This document shows positions 7,595-16,094 of a stretch of DNA of 64,000 bases, in pieces (the stretch's first letter is position 1; every line of letters begins with the position of its first letter). The notes under the pieces are model-generated. The model had not been told where the DNA came from. It searched no databases and saw only the letters and a program-made list of their open reading frames with translations. The translations under genes and the position numbers were made by a program. The stretch spans positions 1 to 64,000 of the IMG/VR virus record IMGVR_UViG_3300025161_000004; one strand, given 5' to 3'. Source of the stretch: a virus.

Positions 7595-8053
7595 CTCAAA
7601 CTCTGTAATGAAGGAATAATGTTTATCATATGCATAACCACGTAAAACGTGTTTAATACCCCTATATTCCGTTTCTTGTCCTGAATTGAATGATAATCTA
7701 TTTTTAAACCAAAAATATTTAAAACCTTCTCTATTAATAAAATCTTGCCATCCTTTGGGGTTGAAAGCAATTAGTTTACAATTAATATTTGAACAGGAGC
7801 AGTCAATACAAACCTTAATTGGTCTTGTATCAAATTTAATTACTTGCACCCATGCAGGAGATAATTTTATACCTTTAGTTGTGTCAAGTTTAATTTCTCC
7901 CGTAAACAAATTTCTGGATACGCTTACATGATGTGTATCATTATAATGAATAAAAAACATCCAAAACAATAATAGTATAGCAAAACCAGTAGCTATTTTT
8001 TTAGTTGCCGGTCGCTGTACTGTCAGTTTTAATATCGTAAGCATGTGACTCAT
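7583..8053 (-). CDS. SPFH-like membrane protein, paralogue 2
   Basis: A 156-residue protein with one N-terminal membrane segment (about residues 18-36, KKIATGFAILLLFWMFFIHY) and an extracytoplasmic domain containing NLFTGEIKLDTTKGIKLSPA and IKFDTRPIKV. This matches the neighbouring upstream protein segment by segment (ALTGEI, KGYIWSAP, IDTRPFQV), so the two are paralogues. The pattern resembles the start of SPFH/band-7 (stomatin, prohibitin) domains. It adds a CIDCSC cysteine cluster. Its start overlaps the upstream gene by about 50 bases, which implies coupled translation. Confidence 0.65.
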   Translation of the reverse strand: MSHMLTILKLTVQRPATKKIATGFAILLLFWMFFIHYNDTHHVSVSRNLFTGEIKLDTTKGIKLSPAWVQVIKFDTRPIKVCIDCSCSNINCKLIAFNPKGWQDFINREGFKYFWFKNRLSFNSGQETEYRGIKHVLRGYAYDKHYSFITEFELID

Positions 8054-8477
8054 TTTTCAATTCTTTTAACACAATCAAAAACGGATAATCATTTTGTGAA
8101 GGATCGAACGCATAACTGGTAAGTATAGGATCAAGTTTAATTTGATCATAATCACCTCTACCATGCCATGAAATGAATAGCTTATAGCCTTTAGGATTGA
8201 ACTGTACGAGCTTTGCATTGAGTACTCTATTATTTGCACTAACCTTTACCTGAAAAGGTCTGGTGTCAATAGTATGAATCTTAACGATAAATGGTGCTGA
8301 CCATATATATCCTTTTTGATTCACTTCTGTGATTTCACCAGTAAGCGCATCGAATCGATATCCAAATTCATGGTTATCTACAAAATTAATAAATGTCACT
8401 CGTATAAAGAGTGCTACTATTAATGCAACCACAATTAATGAACCTACACCTATTCCGATTTTTTCTAAATTATTCAT
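8001..8477 (-). CDS. SPFH-like membrane protein, paralogue 1
   Basis: A 158-residue protein with an N-terminal membrane helix (IGIGVGSLIVVALIVALFI) and then FVDNHEFGYRFDALTGEI, GYIWSAPFIVKIHTIDTRPF, typical of the first half of band-7/SPFH proteins that pack at membranes. The usual C-terminal coiled coil is missing, so it is a short form. It forms a tandem pair with the overlapping gene downstream. A role in membrane organisation or in resisting host proteases such as FtsH is possible but inferred. Confidence 0.65.
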   Translation of the reverse strand: MNNLEKIGIGVGSLIVVALIVALFIRVTFINFVDNHEFGYRFDALTGEITEVNQKGYIWSAPFIVKIHTIDTRPFQVKVSANNRVLNAKLVQFNPKGYKLFISWHGRGDYDQIKLDPILTSYAFDPSQNDYPFLIVLKELKNESHAYDIKTDSTATGN

Positions 8478-8528
8478 AACTATTTTTTTTTTGATTAAGA
8501 TTTATAAAATGTTGATCATTCCTGTAGT

Positions 8529-8702
8529 TTATATGATTTCAGTTATCTTTAACCAGTATATTACTGGTAATAAAACCCCAAACATCGATAAACCTTTTAA
8601 AATAAAAAATACTATCCAAGACATTTTTTTCATTTCAGCTATTAGTATCAAGAATGATAAAATGAAACAAATTATGCTCATTGCCAGTATTAGTTTTTCC
8701 AT
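8529..8702 (-). CDS. small membrane protein, two helices
   Basis: A 57-residue protein: MEKLILAMSIICFILSF..IAEMKKMSWIVFFILKGLSM..LLPVIYWLK. Two hydrophobic helices are separated by a short charged turn (EMKK). It lies 50 bases upstream of the SPFH-like pair on the same strand. Size and topology would suit a small holin or a partner of the SPFH-like proteins. Neither is shown. Confidence 0.6.
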   Translation of the reverse strand: MEKLILAMSIICFILSFLILIAEMKKMSWIVFFILKGLSMFGVLLPVIYWLKITEII

Positions 8703-8805
8703 AAATTTATTAAATCAATTAGTAAAATAATTAAATTAAAATTTTTATTTTAAAACAGTAAAATTTTCCCCTTAAATTTTATTGTTCGTATTTTACTAAA
8801 GTAAA

Positions 8806-9309
8806 TCATCTATTCTTATCTAACCTAATTGGGTATGGTACTATCATTAGCCTAACTATCATTTTTGTGGTTAATTCAATACAGTCAGTATTTTCCCAAT
8901 CAAACCACATTTTCATAAAATCACTACGATATACTGAAATATTTTTATTTAGATATGGATCATACACGTGAACATATTTTTTATCAACACCTAAAACTAT
9001 TACTACATGTCCAGTTGGTGATGTTTCCAAAGTGCTCAAAAAAATGTCGGCAATCACAGGTACTTTATGCCGAGTCCAATACTCTAAATCATCAATAGTT
9101 GAATTCTTATAGATTCTTGCACCTATACCATAACTCTTAAGTGCTCTAACTATATCTTCATTGCTACATCCATATTCATATGAATGATTACAGCGTTTAG
9201 CTATCTCATCTTCAGTTTTATCAATACCATAATAGTAGAGTATAGTTTTAACAACAGCTACACCACATCTACTATCATCACTTTGTTTAAATCCAGTCAA
9301 TTCAATCAT
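8806..9309 (-). CDS. peptidase C39-like cysteine protease
   Basis: A 167-residue protein with the layout of the C39 peptidase domain: a catalytic Cys in DSRCGVAVVKTILYYYG (residue 15), a helical segment resembling the family (EDEIAKRC, SNEDIVRALKSYG), the catalytic His in PTGHVVIVLGVD and Asp in YVHVYDPY. C39 domains cleave double-Gly leaders in bacteriocin exporters. Here it is free-standing, without transporter parts or a visible Gly-Gly substrate, so the target is unknown. No signal peptide is seen. Confidence 0.75.
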   Translation of the reverse strand: MIELTGFKQSDDSRCGVAVVKTILYYYGIDKTEDEIAKRCNHSYEYGCSNEDIVRALKSYGIGARIYKNSTIDDLEYWTRHKVPVIADIFLSTLETSPTGHVVIVLGVDKKYVHVYDPYLNKNISVYRSDFMKMWFDWENTDCIELTTKMIVRLMIVPYPIRLDKNR

Positions 9310-9670
9310 AGATCAGATTCTCAATTTAAACATTCACCCTCTGAAAAAGACTAATTAACAAGAACCAAATTTCATTTTTTTATTTGCAATATATATTAAT
9401 TTACGCAAATTTGCAAGCTATACATCACCATATGCAAATATTGCATATTCGTTATTCTAATGTTAGAATTGTGCGTCAATAATAAAAAGAAATTATTTTA
9501 TGTCGGTATATAAGCACCAAAGCAATGATAATTATTAAAATCTATATGAAATTGTAATTCAGTGTAAAATAGTTTTCAAGACTTAATGAACATATAATAA
9601 AACAGGTTTCATTGAACCTTATCTATTGATAAGTTTAAAGATCCATATACCATGAATTGGTATTTCATAA
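9310..9670. other. non-coding spacer
   Basis: No credible gene. It contains short repeats of GCAAATATTGCA and TTTGCAAG type around 9385-9450 that could be operator-like. Nothing further is supported. Confidence 0.4.
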
Positions 9671-10627
9671 TTAATCTTCCCACTTAATTCCAGGGCAGTT
9701 GTTACGTTTCAATGTCACCAATAATTCCCACAAGAAAACTATACTATTTTTTATTTTAATAAAAGGATATGCAAATGCATCACCTAACACATTAAATATT
9801 TTATTAATTCTATAACGATTTTTTTCACATGGTACACAATATTTACCAAATACGCACCACAATTTAACTACTATTTTAATTAAAAATTTAAATGTGTGCC
9901 AAAATATAACACCTAAGATTCCAATAATCAATATTCCACCAATAATTATTCCAAATTTCTTAAGTATATTTAACCAATTCCAACCAGCCACAATTAAGAT
10001 AAGTTTATACAATAAAAATACTATAAGTAATAATGCTATAACTCCAAGAACCTTAACTATCACCTTAACTATGGGTAATACTTTAGCAATTTTTTGACGA
10101 TTATTTTTTTCTTTAGCAACCTTTAATTCACATAACTTATGTTCGATTTCACTTCTATTTTTACGTAACTCAGATCTTTTTTTATAATACAGATCTATCA
10201 AACATTCTTTCTTTTCCAAACTCAATTTATTATGGTAGAAATTATGAAATTTACTTTTCTTATCGTAATCAGCAACCATAATTTTATGAATTAACTCATA
10301 TTCTTCATCACTAATTTCACCTTTGAAAATAATATTGTTTAATTTGTCAAGATAACTATTATACCATCTTTCTCTTTTTTCATTACACATTTTCTCATAT
10401 GCTTTTGAAAGTGCATCAAGATGTGTTATTACAAAATCACTGATTTTTTTTACGATTAATACCACAACATCATATAATATGATGAATGGTGATATTAATA
10501 CATTAAACACCGTCAACCAGAAATAAGGACACATATTACTAAAATCGTAATAGTTCCAACCCCAAATTCTTTTCATTAACTTAGTATGCCAAGAATTCTT
10601 TTTTAGTACAAACACATCTTTAATCAT
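9671..10627 (-). CDS. multi-pass membrane protein
   Basis: A 318-residue protein. The N terminus is basic and aromatic (KKNSWHTKLMKRIWGWNYYDF), followed by a membrane segment (about 36-60), a charged helical region of about 110 residues and two further hydrophobic segments (VIALLLIVFLLYKLILIV and IIIGGILIIGILGVIF). The C terminus is NNCPGIKWED. Similar layouts occur in uncharacterised proteins of large phages. The function is unknown. Confidence 0.75.
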   Translation of the reverse strand: MIKDVFVLKKNSWHTKLMKRIWGWNYYDFSNMCPYFWLTVFNVLISPFIILYDVVVLIVKKISDFVITHLDALSKAYEKMCNEKRERWYNSYLDKLNNIIFKGEISDEEYELIHKIMVADYDKKSKFHNFYHNKLSLEKKECLIDLYYKKRSELRKNRSEIEHKLCELKVAKEKNNRQKIAKVLPIVKVIVKVLGVIALLLIVFLLYKLILIVAGWNWLNILKKFGIIIGGILIIGILGVIFWHTFKFLIKIVVKLWCVFGKYCVPCEKNRYRINKIFNVLGDAFAYPFIKIKNSIVFLWELLVTLKRNNCPGIKWED

Positions 10628-10809
10628 AAACGTATAATTATTATAATTATGGATGTTAACATTTGCGACCCAAATTTAAACTAAATCTTTTTTAAATGGA
10701 AATCATAAGTGCTAGGAAATAAATCATCTCGAATCCTCTCTGAATTTACCAACTTTATATTTAAGTAAAGATTTTTAAGAATAATATGTATTAATGTTTT
10801 AATCACATA

Positions 10810-10956
10810 CTATTTTAGTAACGACCAAATTATGATAATCACACACCCCCATCCAATTATACCATACAATATTTCAATTGTTCGTGGCAACTTTTTTAAT
10901 ATTTCTATAACGTCATTATTAAAGACCTTATTTCTAAATTGTTTGAGCGTTATCAT
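10810..10956 (-). CDS. small membrane protein
   Basis: A 48-residue protein with an amphipathic, basic N-terminal half (MITLKQFRNKVFNNDVIEILKK) and a C-terminal membrane helix (ILYGIIGWGCVIIIIWSLL). It lies between the larger membrane protein and the basic protein at 11028, all on the minus strand. The rest of 10628-11027 holds nothing clear. Confidence 0.5.
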   Translation of the reverse strand: MITLKQFRNKVFNNDVIEILKKLPRTIEILYGIIGWGCVIIIIWSLLK

Positions 10957-11027
10957 TTTTTTTTGCTACAAAGCATATTAGAATATAACCAACAATAAAC
11001 TAACTTTACAAATCCAACCAATAATGT

Positions 11028-11267
11028 CTAAGATTTTAATTTTTTATCTTTTTTAAAGATTCCATTTTTTAGATATTTAGTCTTAATTACAGATTGTTTT
11101 TTTAGTTTAAAAAACTCACCAGACCCATTATAATCTACATCATCAAGTTCTTCTTCAATCTGCCTTTTTACTCTATTCTTTATAGATTTTTTATTAATTT
11201 TCTTACGTTTCTTAGTGAATTTTTCAACTACAAATTTTCCTTTCACCTTTCTTAATGTTTTAGTCAT
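11028..11267 (-). CDS. hypothetical Lys-rich protein
   Basis: A 79-residue, very basic protein (many Lys-Lys pairs) with a short acidic patch, EEELDDVDYNGSGEF. Composition suggests nucleic-acid binding. No domain was recognised. A TCGTATAATA motif precedes it by 14 bases. Confidence 0.6.
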   Translation of the reverse strand: MTKTLRKVKGKFVVEKFTKKRKKINKKSIKNRVKRQIEEELDDVDYNGSGEFFKLKKQSVIKTKYLKNGIFKKDKKLKS

Positions 11268-11280
11268 AGTATAAATATGT

Positions 11281-11290
11281 TATTATACGA
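11281..11290 (-). promoter_or_regulatory. TCGTATAATA promoter-like motif
   Basis: The reverse strand reads TCGTATAATA, 14 bases before the start codon at 11267. Confidence 0.45.
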
Positions 11291-11377
11291 AATAATAATA
11301 AAAGTAGTTAATATTAACTATCAAATTATTTTTTTTTTAAATTCATTTACATAATAATTATTAATATAAAAAAATAG

Positions 11378-11665
11378 CTAAATGTCATGAAAATTATTAC
11401 CTGTTGGATCAATTCCATTAAGTTGTAATAAATTTAATAGTCTTCTATTTTCTTTTTTTAGATACTCTAATTTATTTTTAATCGTGTTATCAATCTCGAA
11501 TTGACATCCAGAATCATTCATGGCATTAATAATCTTTTGTAAAGATGTTTCGTCACCATCTTTTGTTATTAATGATATTTTATCATTTGTGATCTCATAA
11601 TAATTATCATAATCACCAGTACTATCAGCTTGATAAACATGCGGTATTAATTTCCAATTATTCAT
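11378..11665 (-). CDS. hypothetical protein
   Basis: A 95-residue protein. The first half is Tyr/Asp-rich (QADSTGDYDNYYEIT), and the second half is a helical, possibly coiled-coil segment ending RLLNLLQLNGIDPTGN. It is not recognised. It is the middle member of a loose minus-strand cluster of small genes. Confidence 0.55.
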   Translation of the reverse strand: MNNWKLIPHVYQADSTGDYDNYYEITNDKISLITKDGDETSLQKIINAMNDSGCQFEIDNTIKNKLEYLKKENRRLLNLLQLNGIDPTGNNFHDI

Positions 11666-11708
11666 ATTTTTTAGTGTATTACCTTAGATTTAATGGCACT
11701 CTTAATTA

Positions 11709-12023
11709 TCATTTATAATACATAAAAAGCCAATCTATAAAATCATCTAATTTTTCTACATTAAATGATTTACCATTTACATAAATAACTTTAGTCACAT
11801 CTTCATATATCCACCATGTTATATCATCATTAATTAATTGAATATTCTTATCGTTATTTGATATAATATATCCCAACGATTCGATTCTTAACGATGATGA
11901 TTCATCGTTAAATTCAATTAAATCAACACCTAATTTATGTAGGTCATGTATTATTTTATCGTATTTTTTAATTGTAAGTATTGATTTTTTTACAAATTCC
12001 TTTTTTAGCTTTATACTTATCAT
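11709..12023 (-). CDS. hypothetical protein
   Basis: A 104-residue protein with a basic helical N terminus and an acidic C-terminal part (DDITWWIYEDVTKVIYVNGK, then FNVEKLDDFIDWLFMYYK). No family was recognised. Confidence 0.6.
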   Translation of the reverse strand: MISIKLKKEFVKKSILTIKKYDKIIHDLHKLGVDLIEFNDESSSLRIESLGYIISNNDKNIQLINDDITWWIYEDVTKVIYVNGKSFNVEKLDDFIDWLFMYYK

Positions 12024-12052
12024 TTAAAAGGGTTCAGTTATATTAAGTTTAA

Positions 12053-12334
12053 CTATTTAGTTTCACGTTCTGGAGCTCCATTAATTTCAATGCATGCAAC
12101 GCCTAATGCTGTCACTTTTCGTATCATTTCCATAATTTCCCTGTTACCATTAGTACCTTGTCTTTCATCCATAGTTGATGCCAAACTTCTGGCTTTTGAA
12201 AGATACTCCTCCATCCATAGAATAAACGATGATGGATTGTGAATTTCTTTATTCATATCGCCCCAAAGTTTTTCTTGATAGTCTCTTTCGGTATCTATTA
12301 TTCGATACGCTTCTTGTCTTGTCAGTGTTTTCAT
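12053..12334 (-). CDS. conserved phage protein
   Basis: A 93-residue helical protein with the pattern ERDYQEKLWGDMNKEIHNPSSFILWMEEYLSKA and a later IRKVTALGVACIE. Proteins with this arrangement (ERDYQ..KW, a conserved His, then RKV.AL....E) are frequent in phages and have no agreed function. Recognition rests on motif order only. Confidence 0.7.
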   Translation of the reverse strand: MKTLTRQEAYRIIDTERDYQEKLWGDMNKEIHNPSSFILWMEEYLSKARSLASTMDERQGTNGNREIMEMIRKVTALGVACIEINGAPERETK

Positions 12335-12468
12335 AAAATTTATTTTTTTATTTATGGTAATTCAATAATTATAATATCAACACAATTCAAGAGAATTCAT
12401 TTATTCAAATTCAACATAATATGTCTAAAATTTTAACACTCACATTAGTGTGATATTATAATTAGTTA

Positions 12469-13313
12469 GTGAACTACCCACCCACGCCAAAGGCGATGGG
12501 TTAGGCTTCGGAAGTCATCACTCCAAGTAAATAATACCTACGTTTAATGTGAGATATTTTACCAGAACACAAACGAGAAATAGAACCAATGGAAACACTT
12601 AGTTTATCAGCAGCATCAACAACCCCGTCACAAACTAATTTCAAAGATTTTTCTTTGTCGAATATTTCTATTTGCTTTTTGTTCATTTTTCTCCCTTTCA
12701 TTATTCTTCTCATTTTTTCTGAATGTCCTTTTGGCATCTTTTTCCCTTTATTCCAAGATGGTTTCCCTCTATTAGCATCTCCTATTTTCTTTTTTGTTTC
12801 GTCAGATAACTTAAGCCCTTTATGTGACTCTATATTAGCAATTCTTTGCTTTTCTGTATATTTGCCTGTTCTTGATTTAGCAATCTTTTTCTTTGTAAGT
12901 TCTGACATTCTACCTTTGTTTGTGCCTCCTAAGTCTAAATTATACCCATTAGGTGATAAACAATCGTATTTTGATATAAAATCTCTTTCCAGTTCATTAA
13001 GTTTATCAAGACAACTAATGTTGTCAACTAAAATAGTTTTTACAAAGTTATCTTTGCCATATTTTTTCAATGCATTTTTAAAAGCAATTCCGCTTCCAAG
13101 ATATGTATTTCTATCTCTGTCATTTATACTTTGCCCAATATACTTTTTACCATTTACGAGGCAAGTTGTTAAATATATGTATCCTTTCATAGGTACAAAT
13201 ATACTAAAAATTAAGACGAGTTGCTAAATATTTGTTTAAATTTTCAAAATGTAAGCGTAAAGGGGTGTCGCTTACATCACACCCACACTTCGTGATGAGT
13301 GTGTTTTACGCTC
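12469..13313 (-). mobile_element. IS200/IS605-type element carrying only a GIY-YIG endonuclease
   Basis: Read on the minus strand, the left end is GAGCGTAAAAC (13313-13303), a hairpin with a bulged base (13302-13279: ACACTCA, T, CAC, GAA, GTG, TGGGTGT) and GATGTAAGCGACA (13278-13266). The right end is a hairpin directly after the endonuclease stop (12500-12481: CCCA, T, CGCC, TTT, GGCG, TGGG) followed by TGGGTAGTTCAC. The tnpA/tnpB element at 17241-20002 has the same GAGCGTAAAAC-hairpin-GATATAAGCGACA left end and hairpin-TAGTTCAC right end. Subterminal hairpins with a bulge are what TnpA recognises. The 845-bp element has neither tnpA nor tnpB, so it would move in trans. Confidence 0.75.
12501..13190 (-). 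CDS. GIY-YIG homing-type endonuclease
   Basis: A 229-residue GIY-YIG nuclease. The catalytic motif appears as GYIYLTT...KKYIGQS (residues 3-22). The R of the YLGSG region, the conserved E in ELERDFISKY (about 68) and N in NLDLGGT follow. The C-terminal half has repeated NUMOD3-type segments (SELTKKKIAKSRTGK, SDETKKKIGDANRGKPSWNKG) and a helix-turn-helix-like end (DAADKLSVSIGSISRLCSG) for DNA recognition. This is the usual free-standing phage homing-endonuclease design. Its stop codon abuts the element's right-end hairpin. Confidence 0.92.
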   Translation of the reverse strand: MKGYIYLTTCLVNGKKYIGQSINDRDRNTYLGSGIAFKNALKKYGKDNFVKTILVDNISCLDKLNELERDFISKYDCLSPNGYNLDLGGTNKGRMSELTKKKIAKSRTGKYTEKQRIANIESHKGLKLSDETKKKIGDANRGKPSWNKGKKMPKGHSEKMRRIMKGRKMNKKQIEIFDKEKSLKLVCDGVVDAADKLSVSIGSISRLCSGKISHIKRRYYLLGVMTSEA

Positions 13314-13321
13314 GTCCGTAT

Positions 13322-13343
13322 AAAAAAAGGGAGTTAGTAACTC
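13322..13343 (-). terminator. intrinsic terminator
   Basis: On the minus strand GAGTT-ACT-AACTC is followed by CCTTTTTTTA. It overlaps the stop codon of the gene at 13342-13713. The GIY-YIG element is inserted within ten bases beyond it. Confidence 0.65.
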
Positions 13344-13713
13344 ACCTTTTATTTAGTAACACTGATATTTTCTCAACCATCTTCCAACATCTTTCTTTTA
13401 GTATATCAAATCTTTCTGTGTGCTTAGTATAATTTTTCAAAAAGAGTTTATTTGCCTTTTTGGGGTTATTAGGATACTCTAATCTTGATGCCATTTCGTA
13501 CATCTCTCTAACATCCCTCATATCTTCACTTTCGGATAGTTCACCAAGATAAAAGAGGATACACATTACATCTTCGCATATATTTTCATATTCCGATCTA
13601 TTTTTTTGTTTATTATCTAATTTACTAAACCTTTTTTCGTTTTTTCGTATACATTCTTTTATTTTTTCTAATTCTTCACAAATAGTTTTTTCATCATAAG
13701 TCAGGTTTTGCAT
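13342..13713 (-). CDS. hypothetical helical protein
   Basis: A 123-residue, charged and almost entirely helix-prone protein (EKTICEELEKIKECIRKNEK, a central Cys pair, and a C-terminal KERCWKMVEKISVLL). No family was recognised. The gene ends at a terminator and beside the mobile element, which leaves its reading frame intact. Confidence 0.65.
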   Translation of the reverse strand: MQNLTYDEKTICEELEKIKECIRKNEKRFSKLDNKQKNRSEYENICEDVMCILFYLGELSESEDMRDVREMYEMASRLEYPNNPKKANKLFLKNYTKHTERFDILKERCWKMVEKISVLLNKR

Positions 13714-13860
13714 GATAATTTGGGTTTAAAAACAAGGTTAAAATCATTAATATAAGATAGCGAGTTATATCTTAATTATTTAAAAGAACTAATGTAATCA
13801 CATTGGTTCTAATATTTTTACTCAATTAAAGAGTGTTGATTTAACATGTTTTATGATGGT

Positions 13861-15939
13861 CTAAAATTCGAATAATGGGATGCCTATAGTATAAGATTTC
13901 ATTTGATATGTGAAATCTTTTAGTATCTCATCAATATATTCACCAATCATCATTTCATCATATACACAAAGAGAATTATCATCTACATCTTTCCATTTAC
14001 CATGTAAAGTATGATCTCTTTCAATTATAGATGCTAATTTTGTTACTGCTTGCTCTCTTACTACAAGCCTGTTCACAAACTTGTGTGCGTGTTCATCTAA
14101 TTTACTCCACTCATATAGGTCGCAATAATACTTAGGTCTTAACTTGATTCTTTCAAGTTCTTCATGTAATAGTTTTTTTGCTATGTCGTTGTACATATTT
14201 ATTATATTTTTTTCTTTATCGTTAAGGTTGTTTAACGTTGCAATATATTTACTGTTAAATAAACTCGCAAATATTTTTTTAGAAAAATTTAATTCGTGTG
14301 CATCATTTTTAAAACCATAAAAAATATTACCTTTGAAGGTAGTCAGTTCAGATATTTTGATTTTATGATGAAATCTATTACTAGTGAAGTTAGTTGTTAG
14401 AACTGAGATGGTACTATTACTTTTTTTTAGAATTTTTTTTGTTATGTTTTTATTACAAAAAAATTCATCAGGAACTACAATATCATCGTACGCCTTAACA
14501 TGTACTTTTATGATATTTGTTAATTCATTAAAAAGTGCAATTATTTCATTCTCTATTGCAGAGGTTAATGACTTAACATCACAATTAACATGTTTCAAAT
14601 ATGCTATTATAATGTTATCTTTATTACTATAATCATATTTTGGTTTCAAAATATAGAAACATTCATATTTATGTTTCAGGTATGTTTGCTTAATTAGTTT
14701 ACTATTAAAGTTCAGTCCAGTACGGAAAATATTTTCTTTTGTTAGAATATCAAAATATGAACCATTAAAAATTGTCGAATTATTACTGAATTTGTTTGGT
14801 TTTATACCATATAATTTATAGCTATAAAATATGAGAACTAATGATTCATTTTTTATTGTTGATTTTATGTTATTATATGGAAATTTAGTTAGTGAAATTT
14901 TATCTTGATTACTGAATATTTTACCAAGAAATATTGAATTTGTTGGGGTAATTTTTAATTCAAATTGTTTTTGTTTGAATTTCAAATAATCAGTAATGGT
15001 TTTAATATCACCACATTGAGCAACATAAAGATCTATTAATTCTTGTCTAACTTCATGTAGTTTATTCTTTAAAAATTCAATTGTTTCATCGGAATATTCG
15101 ACTGCCTCTCTATTCATCGTAACATTGATATCGCCAATATTTGCTTTAATAGCAACAGGAACTTGCCAGTCAGGTGCGTATAAACCTAACGCATTATAAT
15201 CAATTGGATACGCTACGTGACCCAAACAAATGTGAATATTATCGTAAAGATCACTTCCACGGTATAAAAAGGTATTGCCATGATGAATGGTATAATTGTT
15301 GATATTTGGCATGTGATGGTCAAAACCTTCAAAAATAATATTATCAAAATAGTATAGTTGTTTCTTAATTTCACTCAAAAATCTCCCTAAATCGCCAGAA
15401 GCAATGGTAACTTTAACTTCAGTACCATTTCTTTCGGTGGTTTCGGTTTGTTTAATTAATTCGATTTCTGGTGATGTTTCTCCTGCGTAAATGTTGTAAA
15501 AATACTCGATACCATCAACTCTTGTTTTTACAAAAAATGATTGAGTATCGTATGCCAAGGGAGTTTTAGAACCGATACCAAATGCTCCGAATTGTTCATT
15601 GGTTTGTCGTTTAGTCGATTCAAACAGTACTCCATAAACCTCTTCTATTGTTTGAGGAGACATACCAGTACCCTTATCAATAAATGAAATTGTATATCCA
15701 GTAGACTCTTTATTAAGACGTATTATAATTGGATATTTCACTCCTGCAGCCACATGTGAATCATAGCAATTTGAGGTTAATTCTCTAATAATACTACCAA
15801 TGATGTTCGAATATAGGTTTTTTGTGTATGACCTAAAAATCATCATCTGGGCATTATCACTTAATCGAACTTTGATTTTTCTTTGAGTGTTAATAGATTG
15901 AATATCAGCAGTATTAAGTAAATCAGTTTCTAATTTCAT
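13861..15939 (-). CDS. rIIA: rIIA-like GHKL ATPase
   Basis: A 692-residue protein, close to the 725 residues of T4 rIIA. The N-terminal GHKL ATPase motifs are clear: SIIRELTSNCYDSH (N box, about residues 49-62), FIDKGTGMS (G1, about 89) and FGAFGIGSKTPLAYD (G2, about 118). DINVTMNREAVEYSDET follows as in the family's transducer region. The C-terminal 350 residues are lineage-specific. rIIA proteins are membrane-associated in T4 and protect against abortive exclusion systems. No rIIB partner is present nearby. It is divergent from the ClpP-like gene. Confidence 0.85.
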   Translation of the reverse strand: MKLETDLLNTADIQSINTQRKIKVRLSDNAQMMIFRSYTKNLYSNIIGSIIRELTSNCYDSHVAAGVKYPIIIRLNKESTGYTISFIDKGTGMSPQTIEEVYGVLFESTKRQTNEQFGAFGIGSKTPLAYDTQSFFVKTRVDGIEYFYNIYAGETSPEIELIKQTETTERNGTEVKVTIASGDLGRFLSEIKKQLYYFDNIIFEGFDHHMPNINNYTIHHGNTFLYRGSDLYDNIHICLGHVAYPIDYNALGLYAPDWQVPVAIKANIGDINVTMNREAVEYSDETIEFLKNKLHEVRQELIDLYVAQCGDIKTITDYLKFKQKQFELKITPTNSIFLGKIFSNQDKISLTKFPYNNIKSTIKNESLVLIFYSYKLYGIKPNKFSNNSTIFNGSYFDILTKENIFRTGLNFNSKLIKQTYLKHKYECFYILKPKYDYSNKDNIIIAYLKHVNCDVKSLTSAIENEIIALFNELTNIIKVHVKAYDDIVVPDEFFCNKNITKKILKKSNSTISVLTTNFTSNRFHHKIKISELTTFKGNIFYGFKNDAHELNFSKKIFASLFNSKYIATLNNLNDKEKNIINMYNDIAKKLLHEELERIKLRPKYYCDLYEWSKLDEHAHKFVNRLVVREQAVTKLASIIERDHTLHGKWKDVDDNSLCVYDEMMIGEYIDEILKDFTYQMKSYTIGIPLFEF

Positions 15940-16066
15940 AATATTCTAAAATTATTTTATGTATATATTTTACGTTAAAAATATTGATTTTTTTATCAAA
16001 AATGTGCGTAATTAACATAAAAAACAAATATTTTTTTTATTTAATCGTTTTTAATTTTTAAAAAAA

Positions 16067-16075
16067 AGTATTTAT
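16067..16075 (+). promoter_or_regulatory. AGTATTTAT promoter-like motif
   Basis: AGTATTTAT, ending 19 bases before the ClpP-like start codon, in the divergent region between the rIIA-like and protease genes. Confidence 0.5.
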
Positions 16076-16094
16076 TTGTGGCAAATTTTGACCT

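Noticed and set aside
8329-8730. Plus-strand frame spanning the SPFH-like start region
   Set aside because: Most of it is antisense to the SPFH-like gene, and the remainder is better explained by a 57-residue membrane protein on the minus strand.
12589-13227. Long plus-strand open frame opposite the GIY-YIG gene
   Set aside because: It is the antisense shadow of a clear endonuclease; its composition (runs of Leu, Phe and Ser) is typical of antisense frames.
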